Source of the DNA: Acidicapsa dinghuensis | GTDB taxonomy: Bacteria; Acidobacteriota; Terriglobia; Terriglobales; Acidobacteriaceae | Assembly (NCBI RefSeq): GCF_025685685.1 | Contig: NZ_JAGSYH010000004.1 | Coordinates: 806,001-870,000 of the forward strand | DNA: 64,000 nt | Direction of reading: 5' to 3' | The notes under the pieces: model-generated | Told to the model about the DNA's origin: nothing | The model's database searches: none | Seen by the model: the letters and a program-made list of their open reading frames with translations, nothing else | Program-made: the position numbers and the translations under genes | Shown here: positions 1-8,716 of the stretch, piece by piece | Position numbering within the stretch: the first letter of the stretch is position 1 | Layout: the number at the start of each line of letters is the position of its first letter

Positions 1-1
1 G

Positions 2-1651
2 GAACTCGGTGCTGAACCTGTAGCGGAGGAGGCCCGGGAGCTCGCTAAAAGGGTTTCGGAGGGACGCTTCTATGTTGCCTGTATCGGTCAGTTCAAGAGA
101 GGCAAATCCACTTTGCTCAATGCTCTGGTCGGCTACGCAGTCGTGCCGACCGGTTTTATTCCAGTCACAGCTGTGCCCACGGTTATTCGGTTTGGCGATC
201 AACTCCAAGCTCGCGTTCGCATGAAGGACGGATCCTGGCGCGTGATCGCCATGTCTGACTTGAAGGAATACGTGACCGAGGAGCTAAACCCGGAAAACAG
301 GAAGGCCGTAGAGGGGGCCGAAGTATTCGTCCCAAGCGCCTTATTATCTTCCGGGATGTGTTTCGTGGACACGCCGGGATTGGGTTCAGTCTTTACCGGA
401 AACACCGCAACTACCCAAGCATTCATTCCTCACATCGATGCGGCCCTGGTCGTGGTGGGGGCCGATCCCCCTATTGCAGGCGAAGAGTTGGCGCTCGTAG
501 AGGCGGTCGGCAAGCAGGTTCAAGACTTAATCCTGGTGATCAATAAAGCCGACCGCACCAGCGACGCTGAACGCGCAGCGGCCGCGAAATTCACGCGCGA
601 GATTCTCGAGAAGCGGCTGCAACGATCCATCGGAGAGGTGTTTGAGATCAGTGCAGTTGAGCGGATTGAAAACCGCGGTCCTCTGCGTGACTGGGAGAAG
701 TTGCTGGCGGGCTTCCATCATCTTGTCGAAGACTCTGGCAGAAATCTAGTTCGCGCCGCCTGTGACCGGGGCCTCCAGCGCTTGAGCGAACAACTCCTGG
801 CGATTGCCAGTGAGGATCGCGATGCACTTCAACGCCCGATCGGAGAATCCGAACGACGGATCGCCTTGATGAAAGAAACCATCGGCGAAGCCGAGCGGTC
901 GATGCGAGAGCTTGGTTTCCTCTTTATGGCAGAGCAACAGCGAATCTCGGACTTCTTTGTCGATAGGCGCCACCGGTTTGTCGGTAGCGCCTTGGCGGAA
1001 TCTCAACAGGAATTTGATGAGGAGCTTCGATCCGTTCACGTCGGCTTTGGCCCTAGCTACAGGCGTAGACTAATGCACTTCGCCCAAGAAGTGTCGCGGC
1101 GCAGGGTTACCCCTTGGCTCAAAGTGGAACAAGAGGAAGGAGAACTCCAATATCGGGCCGTTGCCGCTCGATTTGTGGAACTGGGCAACAGCTTCCTGAA
1201 GAAGTTGACCGATGCCGGGCTTACCGAACTGGCCCGGATGCCACACGCGCTTGACGCGGAGAAGGGTCTACGCGTGCGGTCCAGGTTCACTTTTGAGGAC
1301 TTCCTCGGTACAGCAGATCCTCCATCTCCACTACGGTGGCTCGCCGATGTCTTTTTGCCGCTCGTGGGTGGTCGCAAACTAATCACCAACGAAGCTCGGG
1401 CATTTCTGGAGCATCTGTTGGAAACGAACACTTCCCGCGTGCAAAACGACGTCCTGAACCGCATTCAGGAAAGCAGAGATCGCCTAGAAGTCGAGATCCG
1501 CAAACTGCTGCACGAAATCAGTCGCGTCGCGGAGCAGGCGCTTGATCGCGCACGGAAAGTTCGAGAGGAAGGAGCTCCCGCTGTCCGGTCCGCAATTGAA
1601 CGGCTTGCCCGGATAGAACGGGACATTTTGGCGCTCTTGTCGTTCCGTTAG
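2..1651 (+). CDS. Dynamin-like GTPase (5' end cut by window edge)
   Basis: Large GTPase of the dynamin superfamily, expected to bind and remodel membranes. The frame is open from base 2, and the P-loop GQFKRGKST lies at about 86-112, upstream of the first possible in-window start, so the true start is outside the window. G3 is seen as VDTPG followed by LGS (about 365-385) and G4 as NKAD (about 541-552). The middle and C-terminal parts are helical and charged. A hydrophobic patch, LRWLADVFLPLVGG (about 1331-1372), may be a membrane-inserting paddle, and it is followed by a long helix, as in bacterial dynamin-like proteins. About 549 residues are visible. It is followed at 38 bp by a DUF190 gene and then by a second dynamin-like gene, an arrangement that suggests one operon and perhaps a two-subunit GTPase. 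The family is certain; the cellular role is not. Confidence 0.85.
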   Translation, partial: ELGAEPVAEEARELAKRVSEGRFYVACIGQFKRGKSTLLNALVGYAVVPTGFIPVTAVPTVIRFGDQLQARVRMKDGSWRVIAMSDLKEYVTEELNPENRKAVEGAEVFVPSALLSSGMCFVDTPGLGSVFTGNTATTQAFIPHIDAALVVVGADPPIAGEELALVEAVGKQVQDLILVINKADRTSDAERAAAAKFTREILEKRLQRSIGEVFEISAVERIENRGPLRDWEKLLAGFHHLVEDSGRNLVRAACDRGLQRLSEQLLAIASEDRDALQRPIGESERRIALMKETIGEAERSMRELGFLFMAEQQRISDFFVDRRHRFVGSALAESQQEFDEELRSVHVGFGPSYRRRLMHFAQEVSRRRVTPWLKVEQEEGELQYRAVAARFVELGNSFLKKLTDAGLTELARMPHALDAEKGLRVRSRFTFEDFLGTADPPSPLRWLADVFLPLVGGRKLITNEARAFLEHLLETNTSRVQNDVLNRIQESRDRLEVEIRKLLHEISRVAEQALDRARKVREEGAPAVRSAIERLARIERDILALLSFR

Positions 1652-1689
1652 AGAGATATAGAGCGGCAACGACGCGAATGGAGTAGGTC

Positions 1690-2052
1690 ATGAAAGAACA
1701 GTTTCACGCTCGCATGTTACGGATTCACTTTGGCGAAAGCGACAAATGGCAGAATAAGCCCCTCTACGAGGCGATCGTTGCGAAATGCAAAGAGCTGGAG
1801 ATGGCCGGAGCCATCGTCTACCGAGGAATTGAGGGCTATGGCGCCAGTGCGAGAATTCGAAACTCCGGAACTCTCTCGCGGAATGCCCCCATCATGCTCA
1901 GCCTTATCGATAGGAACGAACAGATTCAGAAACTTCTTCCCCATCTCGACGCGATGGTCGAGGAAGGCCTCATCGCGATGTCCCCTGTGGAGGTCTTACG
2001 GTATTCCAGGAAGCCATCGGCTACCTGGTCGCAGGATTTCCCAATCGGTTGA
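1690..2052 (+). CDS. DUF190 family protein (PII-like, linked to fluoride genes)
   Basis: A 120-residue DUF190 protein, a small ferredoxin-like fold related to PII signal proteins and often encoded beside fluoride channels of the CrcB/Fluc family. The family pattern is clear: LRIHFGESDKW near the N-terminus, then PLYEAIV, the glycine-rich GIEGYGAS segment at about 46-53, and a C-terminal EGLIAMSPVEVLRY. GGAGTAGGTC precedes the ATG. It sits between two dynamin-like GTPase genes, 38 bp after the first and 28 bp before the second, so it is probably co-transcribed. A second DUF190 gene lies near 28.4 kb behind the CLC gene, which strengthens the fluoride link. The ligand and partner are unknown; it may act as a regulator of the neighbouring GTPases or of an anion transporter. 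Confidence 0.85.
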   Translation: MKEQFHARMLRIHFGESDKWQNKPLYEAIVAKCKELEMAGAIVYRGIEGYGASARIRNSGTLSRNAPIMLSLIDRNEQIQKLLPHLDAMVEEGLIAMSPVEVLRYSRKPSATWSQDFPIG

Positions 2053-2080
2053 TGCACTCCAGAATATTGAGGGCTACAGC

Positions 2081-3850
2081 ATGACAGGCCATATACACGA
2101 TATCCGCTCATCCCTGCGGACCGATCGACGAGCTCTCCTAAATTCGATTGAGGTTCTTTCCGCTTTTGCCCTCCGCAACAATAGCGACGATCTGAAGACG
2201 TCTTTGACCACACTCTCCGAAAAGTTGAAGAAGGATCGCTTCAATCTTGCGGTTTTGGGACAAATGAAGCGCGGCAAGAGTTCGTTTGTGAATGCGCTCT
2301 TGGGAGCCGAGATCCTGCCGACTGGGATTCTCCCTCTCACATCTGTCATCACCCGAGTAAAGTTCGGCCAAGCGGCAGAAGCCGCCATTCGGTATAAATC
2401 CGGCCACACCGAACCGATCGAGCTTCACAGACTCAGCGAATACATCACAGAAGCTAATAATCCGGGAAACTGGAAGGACGTGGCATCCGCAGAGGTGGCC
2501 TACCCTTCCGATTTCTTGCGGATGGGGATCGATCTCATCGATACTCCGGGAATAGGCTCAACGCATTTGCATAACACCTCGACTACCGAGAGCTATCTGA
2601 ATGAAATCGACGCGGGCATTGTTGTCCTTTCAGTCGACCCGCCTATCACAACCCTTGAGTCCGATTTTGTTCGGCGTATCCGTAAGGATGTACCGAAGCT
2701 CCTCTTCGTCATCAATAAGACCGACATTGTCACTCCCGCGGAGTCAGAGTCCGTTCGTCGATTCCTGGAAGGTGAACTTCGGAATCGCGTAGGTATAGAA
2801 AACCCGGAGCTCTTTCCATTCTCCGCCAGAAGAGCGATGGAGGAGCGGGAATCTCAGAATTCTGAGGGCCTAAGCGGTCTTCGCGAATTGACTAAGCGAT
2901 TGCATCACTTTGCTGCCGAGGAGCGGGAGCACACGTTTCTCCAGTCCGTTGGGCTCGATATCCTCCGTTTGGCCGGCACACTACGCTTCGCGGCTCTCGT
3001 TGGGGAAAGAGCGCGCTCGATGAGTGGCGACGATCTCGAATCCAAGAGGCGTGCTCTTGAATCCGCACTCTCCAGGTGTGAACAGGAATTCGCAGACCTG
3101 CGACACTTGCTTCGACAAGACGTCGCTACTATCGCGAAAACAGTTGAGGAGGATCTTAAGGATCATGTTGCCTCTACGACGCCACGCGCACGCGAGAACT
3201 TGCTGAGGCTCAAGAACGAACATCCAACTGAAACCCGGCACCGACTTGGGAGGCTGTTGGATCAATTCCTCAGAGATCAGGTTGAGCTCTCCTTTGACGG
3301 TTGGTGCGCCCGGGAAGATCAATACGTGCAAACCCGGTTGGGGGAGCTCTCACACAGGTTTATCGAACGAACCAATGCTGTTCTGGTGCGTTTGCAAAAC
3401 GCGGCCGGGGCTCTATTCGATGTTCCCGTTTCGCATATCGGCTTCACTACGTCTCTTACGATGGAAAGCCACCTTCACTATTACACAGAGCCGGTTTTTC
3501 ACTTTCAGCTGGATAAGTTGGTCTTTGCGCTGCCGCGATTCCTGTTGCGCCCCATCGTCTTTCGCCGGATGGGCGCTTTCATTGATCTGGAACTCAGGCG
3601 AAACTCCGGAAGGATACGCGTCGACTACGTCGACCGGCTGGAAAGGTCTGTCGCGACCTTCGAACACGATCTGAAGTCAGCCGTCGGATTCGTCTCCGAT
3701 AATCTTCGCCTCGTGCTGGACCGCCGAGTAGATGAGACAGCTACGACGGGTTCTCCATTGGAGGAACTCGATCCGATCATTGCTCAATGCTCTGCGCTGC
3801 TGTGCGGAGAGAACCTGTCCACCGAATTCTCTGCTACTGGAGCCGGTTAA
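2081..3850 (+). CDS. Dynamin-like GTPase, second of pair
   Basis: A 589-residue dynamin superfamily GTPase. I chose the ATG at 2081, which has GAGGG about 8 bases upstream; the frame is open further upstream but that part overlaps the DUF190 gene. P-loop GQMKRGKSS is at about 60-68, the switch region contains TSVITRVKF, G3 is IDTPGIGS at about 150-157, and G4 is INKTD at about 210. The C-terminal half is a long helical stalk with a hydrophobic stretch (LVFALPRFLLRPIVF, near 3521-3565) that could insert in a membrane. Paired dynamin-like proteins encoded side by side occur in bacteria and can form hetero-oligomers; this pair, interrupted only by DUF190, may do the same. It is 3 bp upstream of a zinc-ribbon/HEAT gene. 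The trigger for expression is not visible because the operon promoter is outside the window. Confidence 0.88.
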   Translation: MTGHIHDIRSSLRTDRRALLNSIEVLSAFALRNNSDDLKTSLTTLSEKLKKDRFNLAVLGQMKRGKSSFVNALLGAEILPTGILPLTSVITRVKFGQAAEAAIRYKSGHTEPIELHRLSEYITEANNPGNWKDVASAEVAYPSDFLRMGIDLIDTPGIGSTHLHNTSTTESYLNEIDAGIVVLSVDPPITTLESDFVRRIRKDVPKLLFVINKTDIVTPAESESVRRFLEGELRNRVGIENPELFPFSARRAMEERESQNSEGLSGLRELTKRLHHFAAEEREHTFLQSVGLDILRLAGTLRFAALVGERARSMSGDDLESKRRALESALSRCEQEFADLRHLLRQDVATIAKTVEEDLKDHVASTTPRARENLLRLKNEHPTETRHRLGRLLDQFLRDQVELSFDGWCAREDQYVQTRLGELSHRFIERTNAVLVRLQNAAGALFDVPVSHIGFTTSLTMESHLHYYTEPVFHFQLDKLVFALPRFLLRPIVFRRMGAFIDLELRRNSGRIRVDYVDRLERSVATFEHDLKSAVGFVSDNLRLVLDRRVDETATTGSPLEELDPIIAQCSALLCGENLSTEFSATGAG

Positions 3851-3853
3851 GCA

Positions 3854-4219
3854 ATGATCGCTTTCTGCACACGCTGCTGGACAGAGATTGACGATCGAAT
3901 CAAAGAGTGCCCGGCCTGTGGCGCCAATCAGGCGTCTGACCTGCGGACCTACGATGAGAAGATTGTCGATGCGCTTCGGCATCCGCTGCCGCAAGCTAGG
4001 GCCCGCATCTGTTGGCTAATCGGTGAAAACAGCATCCGTGGAGCGGTTCCACGTTTGATGGAGATCGCGGAGAGCGATCCGGATATTTATGTGCAGAAGG
4101 CCGCAGTTGAGGCCCTAGGCGCGATCGCTGATCCGCGCTCTGACAGGTTTCTGCGGTCGATGAGCAGAGGGCAGAACCGCTTGCTTGCAGTGGCTGCGAG
4201 TAAGAGCCTGAGAACCTGA
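3854..4219 (+). CDS. Zinc-ribbon / HEAT-repeat small protein
   Basis: A 121-residue protein with an N-terminal zinc ribbon (CTRC at residues 5-8 and CPAC at about 19-22) followed by two or three HEAT-like helical repeats (ALRHPLPQARARICWLIGE, then VPRLMEIAESDPDIYVQKAAV and an ALGAIADPRSDRFL segment). HEAT repeats are protein-binding scaffolds, so this is probably an adaptor. It starts 3 bp after the dynamin gene and is the last gene of that operon. A second HEAT protein precedes the third dynamin gene near 15.6 kb, so the dynamin plus HEAT association is repeated in this window. No catalytic motif is seen. Confidence 0.75.
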   Translation: MIAFCTRCWTEIDDRIKECPACGANQASDLRTYDEKIVDALRHPLPQARARICWLIGENSIRGAVPRLMEIAESDPDIYVQKAAVEALGAIADPRSDRFLRSMSRGQNRLLAVAASKSLRT

Positions 4220-4352
4220 TAACGTTCAGATGAACAACACAGTAACGATAAAGCGTCTCAGGAAGCGATCCAATCGCCATCTTCCGATTGTGGTATCAGT
4301 GGATTGGCCGTTTCGCGCCGACTTTTCTTTTCGTGCCTCGCGAGAGTCGCGT

Positions 4353-6044
4353 TTATCGTGTCTCAATTATTTTCGCAAACTCCTTGCCGCGATGCGAAGG
4401 GTAGTTTTCGGACGTTGGGGCCTCCGCCACACTCTGGTCAGAACCCAAGTGCTCCCGGCTCAAGTTCGAAGCCGACCTTCCTGAGATACCTAGCCGATCT
4501 CGACTTGGATTAATGGAGCCGTCTGTAGTTTGCAAGAGTGAATGCTGATGATCCGAGAATATCTCGCGATACAGGTCCTCACCGTAGCTCGTTTCGAGGG
4601 GCTCACGCTCGACCAGCTTGAAAGTCCGCGTGCCGTCGGGAAGCCGTTCGGCACGGAGAAATAACCCGTCGTCAGATCTTGTCGTAAAGAAGCGGTGTGC
4701 AAATTCGTAGAGATGGGTCACGAAAAACACCTTGACCCTTTTCTCTAGCATGGCTCCCACGATCTGTGTTGCAATCTCCGATCCCTCTCGTTCATTCGTC
4801 GCCGCGAATGATTCATTCAGAAGCAGTATCGAGTTCGGTAGGATGTGATCTGCGATATCGCTCATTCTGGCAAGCTCCTCGTCAAGCTTTCCGCTCTTCA
4901 TAGTCGCGTCCTCTTCTCGTTTGTAGTGAGCGAAGAGTGCGGGACATAGTTCAGCTTCAAAGCTTTCCGCACCAACGAACATGCCGCTCTGCATCATGAG
5001 CTGTGCAAGACCAATACTCCGCAAGAAGCTAGACTTGCCGCCTTGGTTTGCACCTGTAATGACCACAGCACTCTTCTCTTTGACGTTGGCATCATTGCCA
5101 ACGACGCGCCGTTCTAAGTGAAGAGCCAGGCAAACGTCATAGAGACCGGTAAAGCGATGCTTCCGCTCTGTGGAAGGAGCTGGAACCGGAAGGCAAGCGG
5201 GCTCCTGTTTGCCTGATAGTTTTTGGTGAAGGTTCAGGCTACCGATATAGAACGCCAACTCCGTCTTCAACGCCTTAAAGAAGTTGAGGACGTGGCCGGC
5301 TGATTGCGCAAGCGTAATCGCGACTCTGCAGATTCCACGTTGGCGAATGGACCCTACGATGCGCGCGCCGCCTTCGTCACGAGGGTCGAGACGGAATGTA
5401 TAACCGGGAGAAGCTTTGGTGAGTATTCGCCGGAACCAGTTGGGTTCTCTTTTTGGCGGCCTGGCTAGTGTATAGTTCGTACCCTCGTTGTTCTCACCCA
5501 GTTCCGCAGTCAGCAGCGTTCCATTCCGGAACTTCATGTCGTTGAGGTACTGGTCGATCGTAGCCAGGTACTCGTCGCCTAATTCATTTCTCAGCATCGC
5601 GAACAGTGCCAGGAAGGCCCTGGAGCGAAATTGGTCGCCAGCGCCTTCCGCGAGCTGCCGAAGCTTTCGAAGCGAATTTCTCAGAAATTCGAGAAGTGAA
5701 ATCGCGCCGAAAAGAACAGAGTCAGGGTACTGACTCGACAAATCCCACCACATCCGCTTCGTATTGTCCGTAGCCTCGACAGTCAGCGTGTAGAGAGCAC
5801 GTATTTGATCCGGATTCGCAAGGCAGTCGCTGATCACCTCCTGCCTGTACAGGATTGTGCTGACGTCGTTTTGAAATCCCGAGAAAAGAGCCGCGCGACT
5901 GACTTCGTAAACGAACCGGTCTCCATCCGCCATGGCATCCAGCAGCGTATTCAACTCGAGATCCTGCGTAAGCTGCGGCTCGCCCCATGGCAATGGGAAT
6001 TGAGCGTCGAACGGTCGATCGGGATGCATGAGTAGTGTTTTCAT
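4353..6044 (-). CDS. MutS-family ATPase lacking mismatch-binding domain (gene 2 of pair)
   Basis: A 563-residue protein with the MutS core lever and ATPase domains only. Walker A GANQGGKSS is at about 331-339. There follow KREEDATMKSGKLDEEL, the Walker B segment SILLLNES at about 405-412 (Asn in the place of the usual Asp) and FVTHLYEF at about 441-448, all in MutS order. An N-terminal YRQEVISDCL at about 66-75 matches the start of the MutS core. The mismatch-recognition and connector domains of MutS (usually about 850 residues) are absent, as in MutS-related proteins of unknown role. The ATG overlaps the stop of the upstream partner by 4 bases, so the two are translationally coupled and may form a heterodimer. 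The pair follows a fluoride riboswitch. Confidence 0.85.
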   Translation of the reverse strand: MKTLLMHPDRPFDAQFPLPWGEPQLTQDLELNTLLDAMADGDRFVYEVSRAALFSGFQNDVSTILYRQEVISDCLANPDQIRALYTLTVEATDNTKRMWWDLSSQYPDSVLFGAISLLEFLRNSLRKLRQLAEGAGDQFRSRAFLALFAMLRNELGDEYLATIDQYLNDMKFRNGTLLTAELGENNEGTNYTLARPPKREPNWFRRILTKASPGYTFRLDPRDEGGARIVGSIRQRGICRVAITLAQSAGHVLNFFKALKTELAFYIGSLNLHQKLSGKQEPACLPVPAPSTERKHRFTGLYDVCLALHLERRVVGNDANVKEKSAVVITGANQGGKSSFLRSIGLAQLMMQSGMFVGAESFEAELCPALFAHYKREEDATMKSGKLDEELARMSDIADHILPNSILLLNESFAATNEREGSEIATQIVGAMLEKRVKVFFVTHLYEFAHRFFTTRSDDGLFLRAERLPDGTRTFKLVEREPLETSYGEDLYREIFSDHQHSLLQTTDGSINPSRDRLGISGRSASNLSREHLGSDQSVAEAPTSENYPSHRGKEFAKIIETR

Positions 6045-7573
6045 CCCTTGATGCGCTCCATTAGCAGGTCATACGTGACGCGATGCTTTTCTGCGATAGC
6101 CAACGCATACGCGAGGCCGTCCGCCGACTTTCGTTCCAGCTTGAATGTCCGCACGGCGGGATTGATAGGATCGACAGTGCTGACAAAGCTCACCGTCTTT
6201 TCGTCAAAAGATGCCAATTCGTCGAGGAACGTAACGCATACGCAGAGCACATCGAGCGTTGAAAGTTGATCAACGACCTTTTTGCCGAGAAAGATGGCGT
6301 CCTGCAAAGTCGTCGAAGAGAAGATCTCGTTCATGATGACGATGCTTTGGGATGTTGCGTGCAGAAGGATTTCGTGGATTCGAAGCAGATCGTCTTGGAG
6401 CTTGCCACGAAGGCTGCTGATATCTTCTTCCCGTTCGAAATGCGTGAAGAGTTGATCGAACTTGAACAGCTGTACATTCCTCCCTGGAACGGGCAGACCC
6501 AAAACCGCTAGATAGTGCAATTGGCCGAAGGTTCTGGCGAACGTCGTCTTACCACCGTGATTTGGCCCGGATACGACGAGAATCCTCTCAGCACCCGAAA
6601 GCGAAAAATCATTGCAGACGACAGCGGCCTTCTCATCCAGCAGCTTACCGGCGAGTACGAGATCGAAGGTCTCCTGCGCGTTGACTTCCTTCGAAGTCGT
6701 TGAAAGCGTCGGAAGAGTGAATTTCAGACCAGCGCCGCGTAGCTTTCCGACGTAGTTGAGGAAGGCCAAATAGAACTGAATTTCGCGATCAAAGCGGGAA
6801 ATCGTGGAATCGATAAAATCGACACGGCTTGAGCAAAACGCATCTAGAGCGTCAAACGTCCCCGGATCAAACTTCGCAATCCCCTCAAGGACCTGTGCCT
6901 GAATATGGTTGACCGGGTCGATCTCCCGCACAGTCACGCGATACCGCTGATCTGGTTCACGTCGAAACTTCTCAAATGTGTCCTCAACTGCGATGCTGTA
7001 GTCGCTCTCATCTTCCGGGATCCGAACGGTAACGGCGTCTCCGCGTAGCAACAGGCAGTATTGAATCTTCGCTAGACTCGTCTTCAAGTTGCTTATCTCA
7101 TTTACAAGCCCACGAAAATGAGGCGACGAAACGTAGTTGGCAAGATAGCCGCGAAAGGCTCGCATGCCCGTCGATTCAAGCGCTCGTGCGCAAATATCGA
7201 GTGCCAGTCGCTCAACCGCGCTGCAATAGATGTCAACAGCGGTAAGGAAACCCTTCTGAATGGCGTATTTGTAGAATGCCTTCTTCCCCTGCTCGAGGCG
7301 TTGACGCATTAGTCGCATCTGCCCGGCGAATGACTTTATCGACGCAAGAACCGACTGATTTTCGAGATCACGTACAACCTCCTGTCGGTAGAGAATTGAA
7401 TCGAGATCGGGCAACTGGCTGTAATAGAAAGTCGCGAGGTCATATTCCTGAAAATCGCTGGTGATCTTGCTCACAAATTGATCGAGATTCAGATCTCCGA
7501 AGAATGCAGGCTCTTCCTCAGAGGTCTTCGCGGCTTCGTTCGTCTCTTTGAACAGTATGCTGCGAAAGGCCAT
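6041..7573 (-). CDS. MutS-family ATPase lacking mismatch-binding domain (gene 1 of pair)
   Basis: A 510-residue MutS-like P-loop ATPase. The ATG at 7573 is chosen because AAGGT precedes it and the recognisable protein starts there; the longer frame has no family match upstream. YRQEVVRDL lies near residue 62, Walker A SGPNHGGKTT at about 335-344, then FEREEDISSLRGKLQDDL, and Walker B IVIMNE at about 408-413 with a conserved Asn-Glu. No mismatch-binding domain. It is the first gene of a two-gene operon whose leader holds a fluoride riboswitch (7736-7808). Linkage of the crcB RNA motif with mutS-like genes is known from earlier comparative work, so this is a second instance of a real pattern. 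The substrate is unknown; DNA repair is only one option. Confidence 0.85.
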   Translation of the reverse strand: MAFRSILFKETNEAAKTSEEEPAFFGDLNLDQFVSKITSDFQEYDLATFYYSQLPDLDSILYRQEVVRDLENQSVLASIKSFAGQMRLMRQRLEQGKKAFYKYAIQKGFLTAVDIYCSAVERLALDICARALESTGMRAFRGYLANYVSSPHFRGLVNEISNLKTSLAKIQYCLLLRGDAVTVRIPEDESDYSIAVEDTFEKFRREPDQRYRVTVREIDPVNHIQAQVLEGIAKFDPGTFDALDAFCSSRVDFIDSTISRFDREIQFYLAFLNYVGKLRGAGLKFTLPTLSTTSKEVNAQETFDLVLAGKLLDEKAAVVCNDFSLSGAERILVVSGPNHGGKTTFARTFGQLHYLAVLGLPVPGRNVQLFKFDQLFTHFEREEDISSLRGKLQDDLLRIHEILLHATSQSIVIMNEIFSSTTLQDAIFLGKKVVDQLSTLDVLCVCVTFLDELASFDEKTVSFVSTVDPINPAVRTFKLERKSADGLAYALAIAEKHRVTYDLLMERIKG

Positions 7574-7735
7574 AGTGCATACCTTGGATACAACTGAGTC
7601 AAGGATGAGGAGTTGAACGCCGACAGCTACCGTTGCTCCGAGACATCTCAATCGGAACGAGGTAGCCAGAACCCGCAATTCTTGAAGACGGACCCCTCCT
7701 CACGTACCGCGATTTCAGTTTTGGTAGGGAATGCA

Positions 7736-7808
7736 GATTCCTACCAGACCGGTAGGAATCATCAGCGACTCCGTTTCGGAGCGCGGTTCAAGGCGGATTC
7801 CTTCGCCT
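7736..7808 (-). promoter_or_regulatory. Fluoride (crcB) riboswitch for the MutS-like pair
   Basis: On the minus strand, GGCGAAGGAATCCGCC opens the aptamer. It is followed by TTGAACCGC, a stem closed by GAAA, then CGCTGATGATTCCTAC, the pattern of fluoride riboswitches. The aptamer runs into a strong hairpin (GATTCCTACC with GGTAGGAATC) that can act as the expression platform. It lies about 160 bases upstream of the first MutS-like start. Confidence 0.88.
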
Positions 7809-8130
7809 TCATTAGTTTACCACCCACTTCGTCCGCCGCATCGATTTGGAGGGTCTCGTTGCTCGGTGTCTCCTCTTGTGCGTAAGGGCTTCGTTTTCGT
7901 GGGGCCCTTACGGGATCAGATGGAGGAGGCTCCACGTTCACCTTGCCCTTCCAAACCGTAACGGACTTGACTAGTCGAAGTTGCAGCTTGCCGGCTTTGC
8001 GCAGCCTCATGTGACCTGAACCGTGGTCCTCGTAATGGTCATACAGCGTCCGGCCATCCCGCAGGATTATGCGCAACGGTGTTCCGCGTTCGAAATGAGT
8101 ATGGGGAGTTCTCAAACAAGGCAAACCCAT
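7762..8130 (-). CDS. Small basic hypothetical protein, doubtful
   Basis: A 122-residue frame. Residues 17-63 (TPLRIILRDGRTLYDHYED onward to VTVWKGK) read like a compact beta-barrel of the Sm/Hfq sort, which is only an impression; the rest is proline-rich and basic. Its 3' end overlaps the riboswitch aptamer, and the stop is supplied by the aptamer's TGA. It could be a real gene upstream of the MutS-like operon or a chance frame. No good ribosome binding site is seen. Confidence 0.35.
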   Translation of the reverse strand: MGLPCLRTPHTHFERGTPLRIILRDGRTLYDHYEDHGSGHMRLRKAGKLQLRLVKSVTVWKGKVNVEPPPSDPVRAPRKRSPYAQEETPSNETLQIDAADEVGGKLMKAKESALNRAPKRSR

Positions 8131-8171
8131 GACATGGGAGACGCGTCAAGTATAGACTGATAGCAATTGAA

Positions 8172-8251
8172 GGGTGATGAAGTCCACCTTTAACCGCCGA
8201 TCTTGAAACCGAAGTCTGGCTGATGACTCCTCGAACTCACTTTCTGAGGAG
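8172..8251 (+). promoter_or_regulatory. Fluoride riboswitch, translation-type
   Basis: GGTGATGAAGTCCACC, then TTTAACCGCC, a small stem and GGCTGATGACTCCTC: a fluoride aptamer with covarying P1 (GGTG/CACC instead of GGCG/CGCC). CTCCTC can pair with GAGGAG at 8246-8251, which would also serve as the ribosome binding site of the small frame starting at 8259, so control is probably at translation. Confidence 0.85.
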
Positions 8252-8258
8252 TTGTTGC

Positions 8259-8432
8259 GTGCCCATCACCCGTTACCTCCCTCACTACGACCCTAACCGG
8301 GCTACTTCCCGCGCATTGAGATCCTGGCCAGCTTGGTTGCGCGAGCAAGTACTTCAAACTTCGCAGCCGAGCACTGCCTCGGACGCTGCGACTATCCCGC
8401 ACGCGAGCCGCCTTCCCGAAAGTGTGAGCTAG
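8259..8432 (+). CDS. Possible 57-residue riboswitch-controlled peptide
   Basis: A GTG at 8259 lies 7 bases after GAGGAG, the strand released or hidden by the preceding fluoride riboswitch. The 57-residue product has no motif I recognise (it contains HYDPNRATSRALRSWPAWL). Either a small fluoride-induced protein or the start of a decayed gene. Support is positional only. Confidence 0.3.
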   Translation: MPITRYLPHYDPNRATSRALRSWPAWLREQVLQTSQPSTASDAATIPHASRLPESVS

Positions 8433-8435
8433 CCG

Positions 8436-8675
8436 ATGCCCTATGTACAGAGCACATTCGGCCACGAGCGAGCTCGCCAGATCGCGCGAACCGGCAGCCT
8501 TTCAGGGAAGACGAATCATCCTCGACCTTGGTGGCCAGAGGATATCTGCCGGAAGATCGACAAGATCGTTTGGATGGTCTATTGCCTAGGCGAGCCGGGT
8601 GAGGAGTGGCATCAATTCACTGCGTATGATGTGCGCGGAGCGGTTCTTGGAGTTCATCGCATGGATGGACTCTGA
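8436..8675 (+). CDS. Hypothetical small protein, doubtful
   Basis: A 79-residue frame 3 bp after the previous small frame. The segment EDICRKIDKIVWMVYCLGE looks like a plausible helix, but nothing is recognisable. It could be the continuation of a frameshifted gene together with 8259-8432. Low support. Confidence 0.3.
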   Translation: MPYVQSTFGHERARQIARTGSLSGKTNHPRPWWPEDICRKIDKIVWMVYCLGEPGEEWHQFTAYDVRGAVLGVHRMDGL

Positions 8676-8716
8676 CCTGGATTTTCCTTGCTTCCATACG
8701 GAACGAGGCGGTTCAA

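Noticed and set aside
7574-7678. N-terminal extension of the first MutS-like protein
   Set aside because: No family similarity upstream of the ATG at 7573, which has a good ribosome binding site.
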